50,905 nucleotides of DNA, from positions 1-50,905 of IMG/VR virus record IMGVR_UViG_3300008624_000019; one strand, written 5' to 3'. The position numbers and the translations under genes are program-made. Source of the stretch: a virus. The notes under the pieces were generated by a model. The model was not told where the DNA came from, searched no databases, and saw only the letters and a program-made list of their open reading frames with translations. How positions within the stretch are numbered: position 1 is the first letter of the stretch; each line of letters starts with the position of its first letter. This document shows, piece after piece, positions 33,918-41,795 of this stretch.

Positions 33918-34490
33918 ATGGATACAATATTACAGGTGATTGATAGGGTGACCACGGACAAACAAGTCAAGTCTATCATAAACTCAATAAACGATAACCA
34001 GGAAAAAAGCAAAGATTGGCTTATAGAAAAGTCAATAGAATACTTTAAATTTTTTGATAATCCTAAAATATGTGTGGCTGCTGGTTGGTATGGTAATTTA
34101 GCGAATAAAATAAAATCAGGACTTGTAGAAAATGTAGTTATTTCTTTTGATAAGGACCCACAATGTAAAACCATAGGACATCAACTTTATCCAGGTGTTA
34201 CCTTTGCAACTGCTAAAATAGAATACTTTAATTTTAAAACATATGATGTAGTTGTATGTACTTCTTGCGAACACCTTGAACAAAAGGTTATTGATGATAT
34301 GTTGAAAAGAATAAAAAAGAGTGCGTTAGTTATATTACAATCAAACAATTATTTTAAAATAAAAGAACATATTAATTGTCATAATAGTGTAATAGAATTT
34401 GAGAAGACTTTAAAATTAGAAAAAATATTATATAGGGGTACTTTGAAATTGGAAAATTGTGATAGATATATGGTGATAGGAGTAAAATGA
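33918..34490 (+). CDS. Class I SAM methyltransferase-like protein, 190 aa
   Basis: The segment ICVAAGWYGNLANKI (51-65) is in the place of the SAM-binding glycine loop, VVISFDKDP (73-81) has the acidic residues after strand 2, and YDVVVCTSCEHLEQKVIDDML (109-129) fits motif IV and its helix. The loop is degenerate, so activity is not certain. The N-terminal 45 residues are helical. It is the first of a coupled set: its stop overlaps the next ATG (ATGA). The target is unknown. Confidence 0.6.
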   Translation: MDTILQVIDRVTTDKQVKSIINSINDNQEKSKDWLIEKSIEYFKFFDNPKICVAAGWYGNLANKIKSGLVENVVISFDKDPQCKTIGHQLYPGVTFATAKIEYFNFKTYDVVVCTSCEHLEQKVIDDMLKRIKKSALVILQSNNYFKIKEHINCHNSVIEFEKTLKLEKILYRGTLKLENCDRYMVIGVK

Positions 34491-34984
34491 AATACGATTT
34501 AGAAAGAATTAAAAAAGAATTATCAACATTGCCTGAATATGATTATCAAATATATTTACAAGGTGACACTAAAGATATGAATCCTATTGCACCTACTATT
34601 GGTCAAAATTATTTAATTGTTGATGAAACTGAAAAAAACTTTAATATTCCACTATTTGATATACCATATATTAATTCAATTATTAAATTTAATAATATTG
34701 TAAGAACAAGATTAATGAAAATGAAACCTAAAACTTGCTACTATTGGCATAATGATAAAACTAAAAGACTTCATATACCAATACAAACACACGAACATTG
34801 TTGGTTGTTATTAAATGGTAAAATGGTTCATTTACCTGCTGATGGTACGGCGTATGTTATAGATACAACACAAAAACATACTGCTTTAAATTGTTCAAAA
34901 GTAGACCGTATTCATATTGTTGGAGCATATCAAACCCAGTCTTTATCTTCCATAGACGTTGATAACCAGTTATGTTTGGTTTAG
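34487..34984 (+). CDS. Aspartyl/asparaginyl beta-hydroxylase-like 2OG dioxygenase
   Basis: H88-x-D90 in YYWHND, the conserved KRLHIPI strand (93-99), H131 in QKHTALN and R141 in DRIHIVG match the iron and 2-oxoglutarate sites of AspH-like dioxygenases. These hydroxylate Asp/Asn or related substrates. The 165-residue length is that of a single catalytic domain. It overlaps the methyltransferase by four bases and tctA by 13. A role in modifying a protein or a small molecule made by this island is possible. Confidence 0.75.
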   Translation: MKYDLERIKKELSTLPEYDYQIYLQGDTKDMNPIAPTIGQNYLIVDETEKNFNIPLFDIPYINSIIKFNNIVRTRLMKMKPKTCYYWHNDKTKRLHIPIQTHEHCWLLLNGKMVHLPADGTAYVIDTTQKHTALNCSKVDRIHIVGAYQTQSLSSIDVDNQLCLV

Positions 34985-36240
34985 TATGGTGTTTGATTGG
35001 AATATTGACAGGTGTTGTCTTCGTAATTATACCTGGTGCATGACCTTTTTTAGCAGTTGCAACAATCTATCCTTTACTATTTTTTTTAGACCCTTTTAAT
35101 ATATTACTATTTTATATTTCACTTATTCTTACAACGAATTATACAAATTCAGTTACAAGTATTCTCTATGGAATACCAGGTGACGCTGCCGCTGTAACTA
35201 CTGCTAGACACGGACATAATCTATTCTTAAAGGGAGAAGGACATCTTGCTGTAAGTACTAATGCTATTTCAAGTACATTAGGTTCTATATTTGCAATAGG
35301 TTTATTCTTAATATTTCTACCTAGTATCTATAGTATATTTCAATTTTATAATAGTACTATACAACTATCTATTGTTTGTTTAGCAGTTTTATTATTAACT
35401 CTATTATCAAAACAAAAGATATGGAAGACTATACTTCTATTTTTATTTGGTGGTATATTAGCAAAGATAGGATTTGATAATATAACTTTTCAATCTTGGG
35501 GAACATTTGGTTTTGACTATTTAACTCTAGGTATTCCTTTTAGTGCTGTAATGATAGGGTTATATATTGTACCTGAAATATTAAAGTTTAGAGATTTAAA
35601 GATGTCTAAACAAAAATCAATTAGAAAATTTGGTATAGCAAAGAGTACATTACCTGCAACTGGTGTAGGAAGTTTTGTTGGTTTTTGGTGTGGTCTTGTA
35701 CCAGGAGTAACTAATATTTTAGGAAGTTATTTAAGTGCTAATTTAGTTAAAACAGATATAAAGAAAATAGCGGCAGCAGAATCAGCAAACAATAGTGGTG
35801 CGTTAAGTTCTTTGATACCTTTAATAGTACTTGGTATACCTATTGTTGGTAGTGAAGTATTAATTTACTATTTAATACTAGCACAAGGATTTGTTTTTAA
35901 TGTAGATAATCTATCTATCTTTACTAATATATTCTATTACATACCAATCATATTAGCAATATGTTTATTCTTATCTTGGAAGTGTTTTAATTTATTAGGT
36001 ATGGTAGCATATCACTTGAAGAAACATAAAAATGTATTGACTTATTTTATATTACTTTTTATTTCTTTAATGAGTATTATTATATATCCAGTAAGAGAGT
36101 GGTTGTTAATATCATTGGTTGTATTAAGTATAATAGGTTATTATTTAAAGAGAGTAGATACTTTTCCAATACTATATGGATATTTTTTAACAGATTTGTT
36201 TTGGGATAACTTAATGAGAGTAATGGTAATATACGGATGA
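34972..36240 (+). CDS. tctA: TctA-like tripartite tricarboxylate transporter large subunit, interrupted by an in-frame TGA
   Basis: TctA is the 12-helix permease of the tripartite tricarboxylate transporters, which take up citrate-like acids with a periplasmic TctC. Recognisable are VIIPGA at the N-terminus, SILYGIPGDAAAVTTARHGH (around codon 63), a second copy-like region (GFWCGLVPGVTNILGSY) and AAAESANNSGALSSLIPLIVLGIP. The frame of 422 coding positions is interrupted at codon 24 by TGA (35041-35043) between PGA and PFLAVATIYPLL, where a Gly (GGA) is expected. Everything after it is intact. The length is shorter than typical TctA (about 500). The gene starts inside the end of the preceding gene. 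Confidence 0.8.
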
Positions 36241-37373
36241 AAAATTTAATACTAGGATATAAGAGAGGTTGGAATAAATGGGAATGCCTTTCAAGAGCAT
36301 TGAAATCTATTGGTCAGGAAGTGGATGTAATTACCGAAGACTTTGATAAAATTGTAGGACCTTATGATAGAATTTTTACAGTTGCAGAAAGTTTATTACC
36401 TATACAAGCTGAATTGGAACAACTGTATGGTTTAACTAATCTATCACCAGAAGCAGCTGATATTTTATCTGATAAAAAAAGGATGGATGATTTTTGTATT
36501 GATATAGGTCTTAAAGAGTTTATACCCGATAGTGTCATACCTACAAAACCAGAAGATTTAGATATATTTAAAGATAGACCTTTTATAACGAAACCTATAA
36601 TAGGTTCTGGTATAAAACATCAAAAAAAGTTTGATTATATATCTTTTAATAATAAAAAAGATTTTTTACTTTCAATTGGCGATAGTTCCTTTTTTACTGA
36701 TAATCAAAAAGGGTTTAGAGATGAAAAGTTTAATAACAGACTTAATAGATATATGGCGCAGGAACAATTACCTGACGAAGCAGAAGTTTGGGGTCCTTAT
36801 TATTATGGAACAAAATGTTTATTTTGGAGTAAAGGTAAAATTAAACAATATAAACCTATAGAATGGATGAGTGTTCCTACTAGTGAAGTGCCTATAGATG
36901 TACAAGACAAATCTTCTTATTTTATGAATACTATGATTAAAAAATTAAACATAAAGAATATGTTTTTTTCAGGACCTGATTTTTATAAATGGGATTATCA
37001 TTTAAAGATTATAGACGCTAATCCAAGAATAGGTCAAGGATTAAAAATATTAGATGATATTCATAATAATAAAATTGTTAGTAATATATTATTAGAAAAT
37101 CCTATGATATTTAAAAAACAATACTTATGGAAAATTTCTACTTTAAAACCAGGTAAGATTGAAAGTGTAAGTGATACTTCACATATCAAATATCTAGCAA
37201 AGAATAATTGGAAATTAAACCCTGGAATGATAATTCCAGAGTTTCAACATTTACTAATGGGTGGAGTTCGTCAAGCTTTTGTTATAGAAGGTACTAACGA
37301 GTCTGATATGCTAAAAACATACCAGACTGTTAATTCTCAATTGCAGGATTGTATTACTTATTCAACTCAATAG
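36237..37373 (+). CDS. ATP-grasp ligase-like protein, 378 aa
   Basis: The layout fits ATP-grasp enzymes, which join a carboxylate to an amine or thiol through an acyl phosphate. It has an N-terminal Rossmann-like part (NLILGYKRGWNKW, YDRIFTVAESLLP), the ATP-binding FITKPIIGSGIKHQKKF (about 115-131), YMAQEQLPDEAEVWGPYYYG, and the metal-binding YHLKIIDANPRIGQGL (about 256-271). The start overlaps the tctA stop (ATGA). The 3' end overlaps the end of tctC by 20 bases. The substrate is not known. Confidence 0.75.
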   Translation: MKNLILGYKRGWNKWECLSRALKSIGQEVDVITEDFDKIVGPYDRIFTVAESLLPIQAELEQLYGLTNLSPEAADILSDKKRMDDFCIDIGLKEFIPDSVIPTKPEDLDIFKDRPFITKPIIGSGIKHQKKFDYISFNNKKDFLLSIGDSSFFTDNQKGFRDEKFNNRLNRYMAQEQLPDEAEVWGPYYYGTKCLFWSKGKIKQYKPIEWMSVPTSEVPIDVQDKSSYFMNTMIKKLNIKNMFFSGPDFYKWDYHLKIIDANPRIGQGLKILDDIHNNKIVSNILLENPMIFKKQYLWKISTLKPGKIESVSDTSHIKYLAKNNWKLNPGMIIPEFQHLLMGGVRQAFVIEGTNESDMLKTYQTVNSQLQDCITYSTQ

Positions 37374-38118
37374 CAGCGTTAACTTTATAAACTAAAGATT
37401 CCGCATTTTCATTATTTAAAACATACGTAGTAGGTACTGCTGATAACCACGCTTCTGTTGTTGATAATTCTTTTACTATATTTCTATATTCTTCAAGAGC
37501 ACCGTTTGAAGCATTAACTGCTACTAGGACATCAACAAACGCAAAGTCTAAATCACCATTAGCACTAAAGGCAATACATTTACCGTCTACCTCTACTTTA
37601 TCTTGTTTAGTTTGAATTGTAAAAATTGTATCAGCGTCTTTACCTAGATAACCTCTAGTAGTAGCACCACTACCGTCATATGGAACAATTTCAAAAGTTA
37701 TATTATTTGCTGTACCATAGTTATCAAGAAACTTTTTAACAACTGGAGAATCACCCCACGTTGCTATCTTAATTGTTTGACCAGACATTTCACTAACAGA
37801 CGAGTAAGTTCTACTACAAAGTATAGTTTCGTATGCTGTAACAGCAACGATTGTATTCTCGTTCATTTCAACTGTTGGTAATGTTTCATCTGTCCATTCT
37901 GTACTCCACATAGTAAGAACATTTTTCTTGTTAAAATGTTTCTCGGCTATTACTGGATTATTTGCTTGTACAAAAGTGTGATTTATTTTGTCGCCAATCA
38001 TTGTGAGTACGGTTCTAAATGCACCATCATTTGATCCTGCATTTACGATTGTTGTTGTTCCAGCGAATGCTGAGATTGGCAATAATAACAACATCACCGT
38101 TAATATTAGTCTTTTCAT
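37354..38118 (-). CDS. tctC: TctC-like periplasmic substrate-binding protein
   Basis: Residues 1-19 are a Sec signal peptide (MKRLILTVMLLLLPISAFA, cut after AFA). The mature part resembles the substrate-binding protein of tripartite tricarboxylate transporters: a conserved strand pattern with TIKIATWGDSPVVKKFL, IVPYDGSGATTRGYLGKDADTIF and FAFVDVLVAVN. At 254 residues it is shorter than usual (about 320). The start is ATG 38118, with AAAGGA upstream; an earlier in-frame ATG lacks a ribosome site. It has its own sigma-70-like promoter and converges on the tctA operon. No TctB gene is visible, so TctB would have to come from the host. Confidence 0.75.
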   Translation of the reverse strand: MKRLILTVMLLLLPISAFAGTTTIVNAGSNDGAFRTVLTMIGDKINHTFVQANNPVIAEKHFNKKNVLTMWSTEWTDETLPTVEMNENTIVAVTAYETILCSRTYSSVSEMSGQTIKIATWGDSPVVKKFLDNYGTANNITFEIVPYDGSGATTRGYLGKDADTIFTIQTKQDKVEVDGKCIAFSANGDLDFAFVDVLVAVNASNGALEEYRNIVKELSTTEAWLSAVPTTYVLNNENAESLVYKVNAAIELNK

Positions 38119-38144
38119 ATATTTCAATCCTTTTGTTATATAAT

Positions 38145-38173
38145 AATATATCATTATTTAGTGGATTTGTCAA
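38145..38173 (-). promoter_or_regulatory. Sigma-70-like promoter TTGACA-N17-TATATT
   Basis: On the minus strand, TTGACA (38168-38173, perfect -35) and TATATT (38145-38150) are separated by exactly 17 bases, 27 bases before the tctC ATG. It suggests early transcription by host polymerase. Confidence 0.7.
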
Positions 38174-38193
38174 TGTTGCTTGCTTATAACCTA

Positions 38194-38201
38194 TATAAAT
38201 A
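38194..38201 (+). promoter_or_regulatory. Late-type promoter TATAAATA
   Basis: Exact TATAAATA, 31 bases before the ATG at 38233, with GGAGAT as the ribosome site. It opens the second structural block and is back-to-back with the tctC promoter. Confidence 0.65.
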
Positions 38202-38232
38202 GTATTATGAATTTAAAAATGGAGATAAATGT

Positions 38233-38436
38233 ATGATAACAATTGACAAAAAAGAGTATGATGAAACGAAGTTTAGTCCTGAATTACAGAATTGTATAGC
38301 AGTAAGACAAGAGATACAGGTAAGCAAAACTAGACATTTAATTGAGATTGAAAAGATAGATGTTTTAACTAAATATTACAACGAAAAAATAGTCAAATTG
38401 ATTAAAAAAGAAGTACCAGAATCCGAGAAAAAGTAA
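38233..38436 (+). CDS. Small protein at the head of the second fibre block, 67 aa
   Basis: The start MITIDKKEYDETKFSPELQNCI resembles the short MITIDGKEYD-type proteins that precede fibre genes in marine myoviruses. The rest is a charged helix (SKTRHLIEIEKIDVLTKYYNEKIVKLIKK). It may be a structural linker or assembly factor. It is directly followed by the next gene without a gap. Confidence 0.6.
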   Translation: MITIDKKEYDETKFSPELQNCIAVRQEIQVSKTRHLIEIEKIDVLTKYYNEKIVKLIKKEVPESEKK

Positions 38437-38772
38437 ATGGCAGCAATAGCTAATCTAACGATAGACCAAGGCGCAACCTTCAGTTCAGACGTAACTGTAA
38501 AGGATGCTAATAGTCAGGCGTTTGACCTAACTGGTTATACGGCAGCGGCGAAGATGGCTAAAGGTTTTGCTTCTACAAGAACACGAATTAATATGACTAC
38601 TTCAATAGCAGCAGACGCTACCACAGGAGTAGTTACTCTCTCATTAACAGCAACCGAAACAAGTGCTTTGGATGCTGAGAGATATGTATATGACCTTGAA
38701 ATTACAAAGGATGCTGGAGTCACTAGAGTAATTGAAGGCATTATAACTGTAAGACCACAGGTTACTGTCTAA
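38437..38772 (+). CDS. Ig/BppU-like small structural protein, 111 aa
   Basis: The protein is a single beta-sandwich: ANLTIDQGATFSSDVTVKDANSQAFDLTGYTAAAKMAKG, then TGVVTLSLTATETSALDAERYVYDLEITKDAG and RVIEGIITVRPQV. This pattern occurs in phage baseplate and appendage proteins (BppU N-terminal-like) and in cyanophage virion proteins. It is probably a collar, head-decoration or appendage subunit. Confidence 0.65.
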   Translation: MAAIANLTIDQGATFSSDVTVKDANSQAFDLTGYTAAAKMAKGFASTRTRINMTTSIAADATTGVVTLSLTATETSALDAERYVYDLEITKDAGVTRVIEGIITVRPQVTV

Positions 38773-38780
38773 TTAAATAT

Positions 38781-38788
38781 TATAAATA
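38781..38788 (+). promoter_or_regulatory. Late-type promoter TATAAATA
   Basis: Exact TATAAATA in the 34-base gap before the ATG at 38807, followed by AGGAGAG as the ribosome site. Confidence 0.65.
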
Positions 38789-38806
38789 TTCACAGGAGAG
38801 AATTGG

Positions 38807-39085
38807 ATGGCAGATATTACAGCCACGGTAGGGCAAAAAACTACTACAACAGCAAATATAAATGTAAATACTGGTGATGGTCCAGAAGCAGTTTCGGTAA
38901 CTTTACCATCTACGGTAGCAGTACAAAATTCTTCCCTAAAATTCGCTCTTCTTGGTGATGTTGACACATCAAATTTAGATGATGGCGCAATGATTCAATA
39001 TAGGTCTAGTGATAATAAATTTGTAACTAGAACCGAAATAGTTACTACAACAGGAACACTATTATTTAATTGTGGGAGTTTTTAA
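38807..39085 (+). CDS. Small fibre-linked structural protein, 92 aa
   Basis: The 92 residues are Thr/Val-rich and end in a typical fibre motif: LKFALLGDVDTSNLDDGAMIQYRSSDNKFVTRTEI, close to the DDGS.L.Y....KFV unit seen in many marine phage fibres. A late-type promoter and a strong ribosome site precede it. It lies just upstream of the large fibre gene. Confidence 0.7.
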   Translation: MADITATVGQKTTTTANINVNTGDGPEAVSVTLPSTVAVQNSSLKFALLGDVDTSNLDDGAMIQYRSSDNKFVTRTEIVTTTGTLLFNCGSF

Positions 39086-39095
39086 AAAATAGCAT

Positions 39096-40805
39096 ATGGC
39101 AACAGTAATACAGATAAAACGTTCATCAAGTACTTCAGCACCAGCTACATTAAAACTTGGGGAATTAGCATTTACTTATGGAACAGGAACTCAAGGAAAT
39201 CTAGGAGATAGATTATTCATTGGGGAAGGTGGAGTTGATGGAAATGGTGACGCAAATAATATATCAGTTATCGGTGGACAATATTTCGCTGAAATGTTGG
39301 ATCACGTTGCTGGAACATTAACAGCAAGCGGTGCTGTAATAGTAGACACAAATAAAGCAGTAGACGAATTCATTGTAGGTAATTCTACTAGTGTAGGTGG
39401 AACAATAAAATTTAATGAAGGCACAAATAATGGTGCAAACTTTGTAGGACTTAAAGCTCCTAACTCACTATCAGCTACAACAACATTTGCATTACCAGGC
39501 GCTGATGGTTCTGCTGGTCAGTTCTTAAAAACTGACGGTGCTGGTAATTTAGAGTTTATGACTGTTAATCAATATATTGATTTAGCAGGTGATACAGGAA
39601 CAGATACTTACAATACAGCTGAAACATTAACTTTCGCTGGTGGCGCAGGTATGGATACAGTTGTTACCGATAACAATATAGAAATTCAGGCGAACACATT
39701 AACAGATTCAAATTTATCGGGTAGTGCAGGTATATCAAATTCTAATTTAGCAAATCCTCAAACAACAATAGGTAGTTCAGTATTAACTTTAGGTGCTACT
39801 GAAACAGATATTGCAGGATTAACTTCTTTAGTAATTGATGACATTACAATTGACGGTCAATCAGTTACAACAACAGCGGCAAATAAAAATATTAATTTAA
39901 CACCACACGGAACAGGTACAGTTATTTTACCAAGTGGTTATGAAGATAGAGCAGGATTTCAAAATCAATCAGTTGCAAACAAAGCATACGTTGACCAAGT
40001 TGCTCAAGGTTTAGATACTAAACCATCTTGTAAAGCAGCAACAACTGCTGATTTATCAGCAACTTATAATAATGGAACAGCAGGTGTCGGTGCAACATTA
40101 ACAGCAGATGTTAACGGTGCAATATCAGTTGACGATATAGCATTAAGTTTAAACGATAGAGTTTTAGTTAAAGACCAAACAGACGCAACCGAAAACGGTA
40201 TTTATAAAGTTACAACTGTTGGTGATGGATCAACTGATTTTGTATTAACAAGAGCAACTCCAGAAGACCAACCATCTGAATTAAGTGGTGGTTCATTTGT
40301 ATTTGTAGAAGAAGGAACTATTGGTTCTAACAATGGATATACATTTACACATACAGGACAACCAGTATTTGGAACAACTGATTTAGATGTATCACAATTT
40401 TCTGGTGCAGGTCAAATTACTGCAGGTGCAGGTTTAGTTAAAGATGGTAATACGATAGATACAAATCCTGACAATAGTTCAATTGAAGTTAGTGGAGACC
40501 AATTAAGAGTTAAAGCATTAGGTGTTACTAGTAATATGTTAGCAGGTGCAATTGCAAGTGATAAACTTGCTGATCCTTTATATTTTAAAGATGAGTCTTC
40601 AACACAAGGACAAGTAAGAGTCGGTGGTGTTTTAGAATTTTTAGCAGGAGAAGGAATTAATACTATTGCAAATGGTAATTCATTACAAATAGTTGGAGAA
40701 TTAGCAAGTACATCAAACATTGGTGTTGCTTCTTTTTCTACTGATAACTTTACAGTTACCTCTGGTGACGTTGAGGTTACTACAGTAGATGGAGGAACTT
40801 TCTAA
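39096..40805 (+). CDS. Tail fibre-like protein, 569 aa
   Basis: The N-terminus (TVIQIKRSSSTSAPATLKLGELAFTYG) is the common marine myovirus fibre start. Modules follow: VGLKAPNSLSATTTFALPGADGSAGQFLKTDGAGNLEF, NLSGSAGISNSNLANPQTTIGSSVLTLG (shared with the fibre at 13736-15238), KNINLTPHGTGTVILPSG, and a C-terminal domain with DRVLVKDQTDATENGIYKVTTVGDG, a widespread phage fibre unit. It is likely a receptor-facing or collar fibre. It overlaps the next gene by one base. Confidence 0.78.
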   Translation: MATVIQIKRSSSTSAPATLKLGELAFTYGTGTQGNLGDRLFIGEGGVDGNGDANNISVIGGQYFAEMLDHVAGTLTASGAVIVDTNKAVDEFIVGNSTSVGGTIKFNEGTNNGANFVGLKAPNSLSATTTFALPGADGSAGQFLKTDGAGNLEFMTVNQYIDLAGDTGTDTYNTAETLTFAGGAGMDTVVTDNNIEIQANTLTDSNLSGSAGISNSNLANPQTTIGSSVLTLGATETDIAGLTSLVIDDITIDGQSVTTTAANKNINLTPHGTGTVILPSGYEDRAGFQNQSVANKAYVDQVAQGLDTKPSCKAATTADLSATYNNGTAGVGATLTADVNGAISVDDIALSLNDRVLVKDQTDATENGIYKVTTVGDGSTDFVLTRATPEDQPSELSGGSFVFVEEGTIGSNNGYTFTHTGQPVFGTTDLDVSQFSGAGQITAGAGLVKDGNTIDTNPDNSSIEVSGDQLRVKALGVTSNMLAGAIASDKLADPLYFKDESSTQGQVRVGGVLEFLAGEGINTIANGNSLQIVGELASTSNIGVASFSTDNFTVTSGDVEVTTVDGGTF

Positions 40806-41026
40806 TGTTTGGTTGGATTAAAAGATTTATTAATAGAACAGTTAAGTCTTATGAACCAGTTAAACCAAAAACAGAAGTTATAGCATTAAAAGATTTAAAG
40901 AACAAAACAAAAAAAGAATTAGAGAGAATTGGTAGAAAACTTGGAATTGAATTAGATAGAAGATTATCTAAAGCAAAATTAGTAAACAGAATTAAATTTA
41001 GAGCGAAATTAAGAAGGAAGAAATAA
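40805..41026 (+). CDS. Small basic protein with a SAP/Rho-N-like helical motif, 73 aa
   Basis: After MFGWIKRFINRTVKSYEP the segment LKDLKNKTKKELERIGRKLGIELDRRLSKAKLVNRIK matches the two-helix SAP/Rho N-terminal pattern (L..MTK.EL..LGR..GIELD.R..K..LV..I), usually linked to nucleic-acid binding. The protein is strongly basic. It overlaps the fibre gene before it by one base. Such small genes recur among marine phage fibre genes; an assembly or attachment role is as likely as DNA binding. Confidence 0.6.
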   Translation: MFGWIKRFINRTVKSYEPVKPKTEVIALKDLKNKTKKELERIGRKLGIELDRRLSKAKLVNRIKFRAKLRRKK

Positions 41027-41029
41027 ACT

Positions 41030-41410
41030 ATGGCAACAAAAATAAAACCATACCGTACAGAAGTAGCAACTCGTATTCCAGACGCAAATAATATGGATGT
41101 TGGAGAGTTGGCTGTTAATGTAACAGATGGTAAATTTTATATAAAAAAATCAGCTGGACAAATTAAAGAAATTGGTGGTGCAGGTTCGGTAACTTTGCAA
41201 GACGCAACTAGTAATGGTTCTATTACAAATAGAGATATTACTATGAATGGATCAAATTTTATATTTGAAGGGAATTTAGAAAATGCGTTTGAAACTACTT
41301 TATCAGTAGAAGAACCAACAGCAGATAGAATATTAAAATTACCTAACACTTCAGGTACTATTGGTACTTCGGATGACGCATTAGCATATTCTGTAGTTTT
41401 TGGTTCATAG
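41030..41410 (+). CDS. Fibre-like structural protein, 126 aa
   Basis: The start KIKPYRTEVATRIPDANNMDVGELAVNVTDGKFYIKKSAGQIKEIGG is the common fibre N-terminal unit (a GELAVN..DGK.Y.K motif). The C-terminus (ENAFETTLSVEEPTADRILKLPNTSGTIG) repeats the module at the end of the protein at 24331-25263. It is short enough to be a minor fibre or an adaptor. Confidence 0.72.
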   Translation: MATKIKPYRTEVATRIPDANNMDVGELAVNVTDGKFYIKKSAGQIKEIGGAGSVTLQDATSNGSITNRDITMNGSNFIFEGNLENAFETTLSVEEPTADRILKLPNTSGTIGTSDDALAYSVVFGS

Positions 41411-41425
41411 GTTTGTTGAAAGATT

Positions 41426-41773
41426 ATGCCGTCAACATTTAAAAATGCAGGAATAACTGTAGGGGTTTTAGATAATTCCTCAGCAGATTTATATACAGCA
41501 GGCGGTTCTGAAACTGCTGTAATTCACGCATTATATATTTCAAATAAAAGTGGGTACAGTACAGCAAAAGTTAATGTAAAAGTTACTACTGACGGTGGAA
41601 CAACTTATAGACATATAGGTAAAAATTTAGAAGTTCCTGCTAACAATACATTAACTTTAGATAAACCAGTAAATTTGGAGAACAATGACGTATTAAGAGT
41701 GGTCGCTGATCCTTCTCCTGATTCAACTTCTGTTGATGTTGAGGCAGTAGCAAGTATATTGGCAATAACTTAA
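41426..41773 (+). CDS. Small beta-sandwich structural protein, 115 aa
   Basis: The sequence (VLDNSSADLYTAGGSETAVIHALYISNKSGYSTAKVNVKVTTDGG, then LEVPANNTLTLDKPVNLENNDVLRVVAD) is a single immunoglobulin-like fold frequent among T4-like virion proteins. It sits between fibre genes and probably decorates the virion or links fibre segments. Confidence 0.68.
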   Translation: MPSTFKNAGITVGVLDNSSADLYTAGGSETAVIHALYISNKSGYSTAKVNVKVTTDGGTTYRHIGKNLEVPANNTLTLDKPVNLENNDVLRVVADPSPDSTSVDVEAVASILAIT

Positions 41774-41787
41774 TAAATAAATATAGA
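41771..41787 (+). promoter_or_regulatory. AT-rich late-promoter-like element TAATAAATAAATATAGA
   Basis: This 17-base sequence starts within the stop codon region of the preceding gene and lies eight bases before the ATG at 41796. It contains AATAAATA, one base from the late consensus, and recurs exactly at 49739-49755. Confidence 0.5.
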
Positions 41788-41795
41788 GAAATAAA

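Noticed and set aside
33942-33970. Sigma-70-like promoter for the radical SAM operon (TTGACT at 33965-33970, minus strand)
   Set aside because: At 16-18 bases of spacing there is no acceptable -10 hexamer, and it lies inside the divergent gene about 85 bases from the operon start.
21149-35043. Changed genetic code (stop reassignment)
   Set aside because: The two in-frame stops are of different types (TAA, TGA), and TAA, TAG and TGA are all used as normal gene ends elsewhere in the window.
36237-37373. TctB subunit between tctA and tctC
   Set aside because: The protein is soluble with ATP-grasp motifs and lacks the four membrane helices of TctB.
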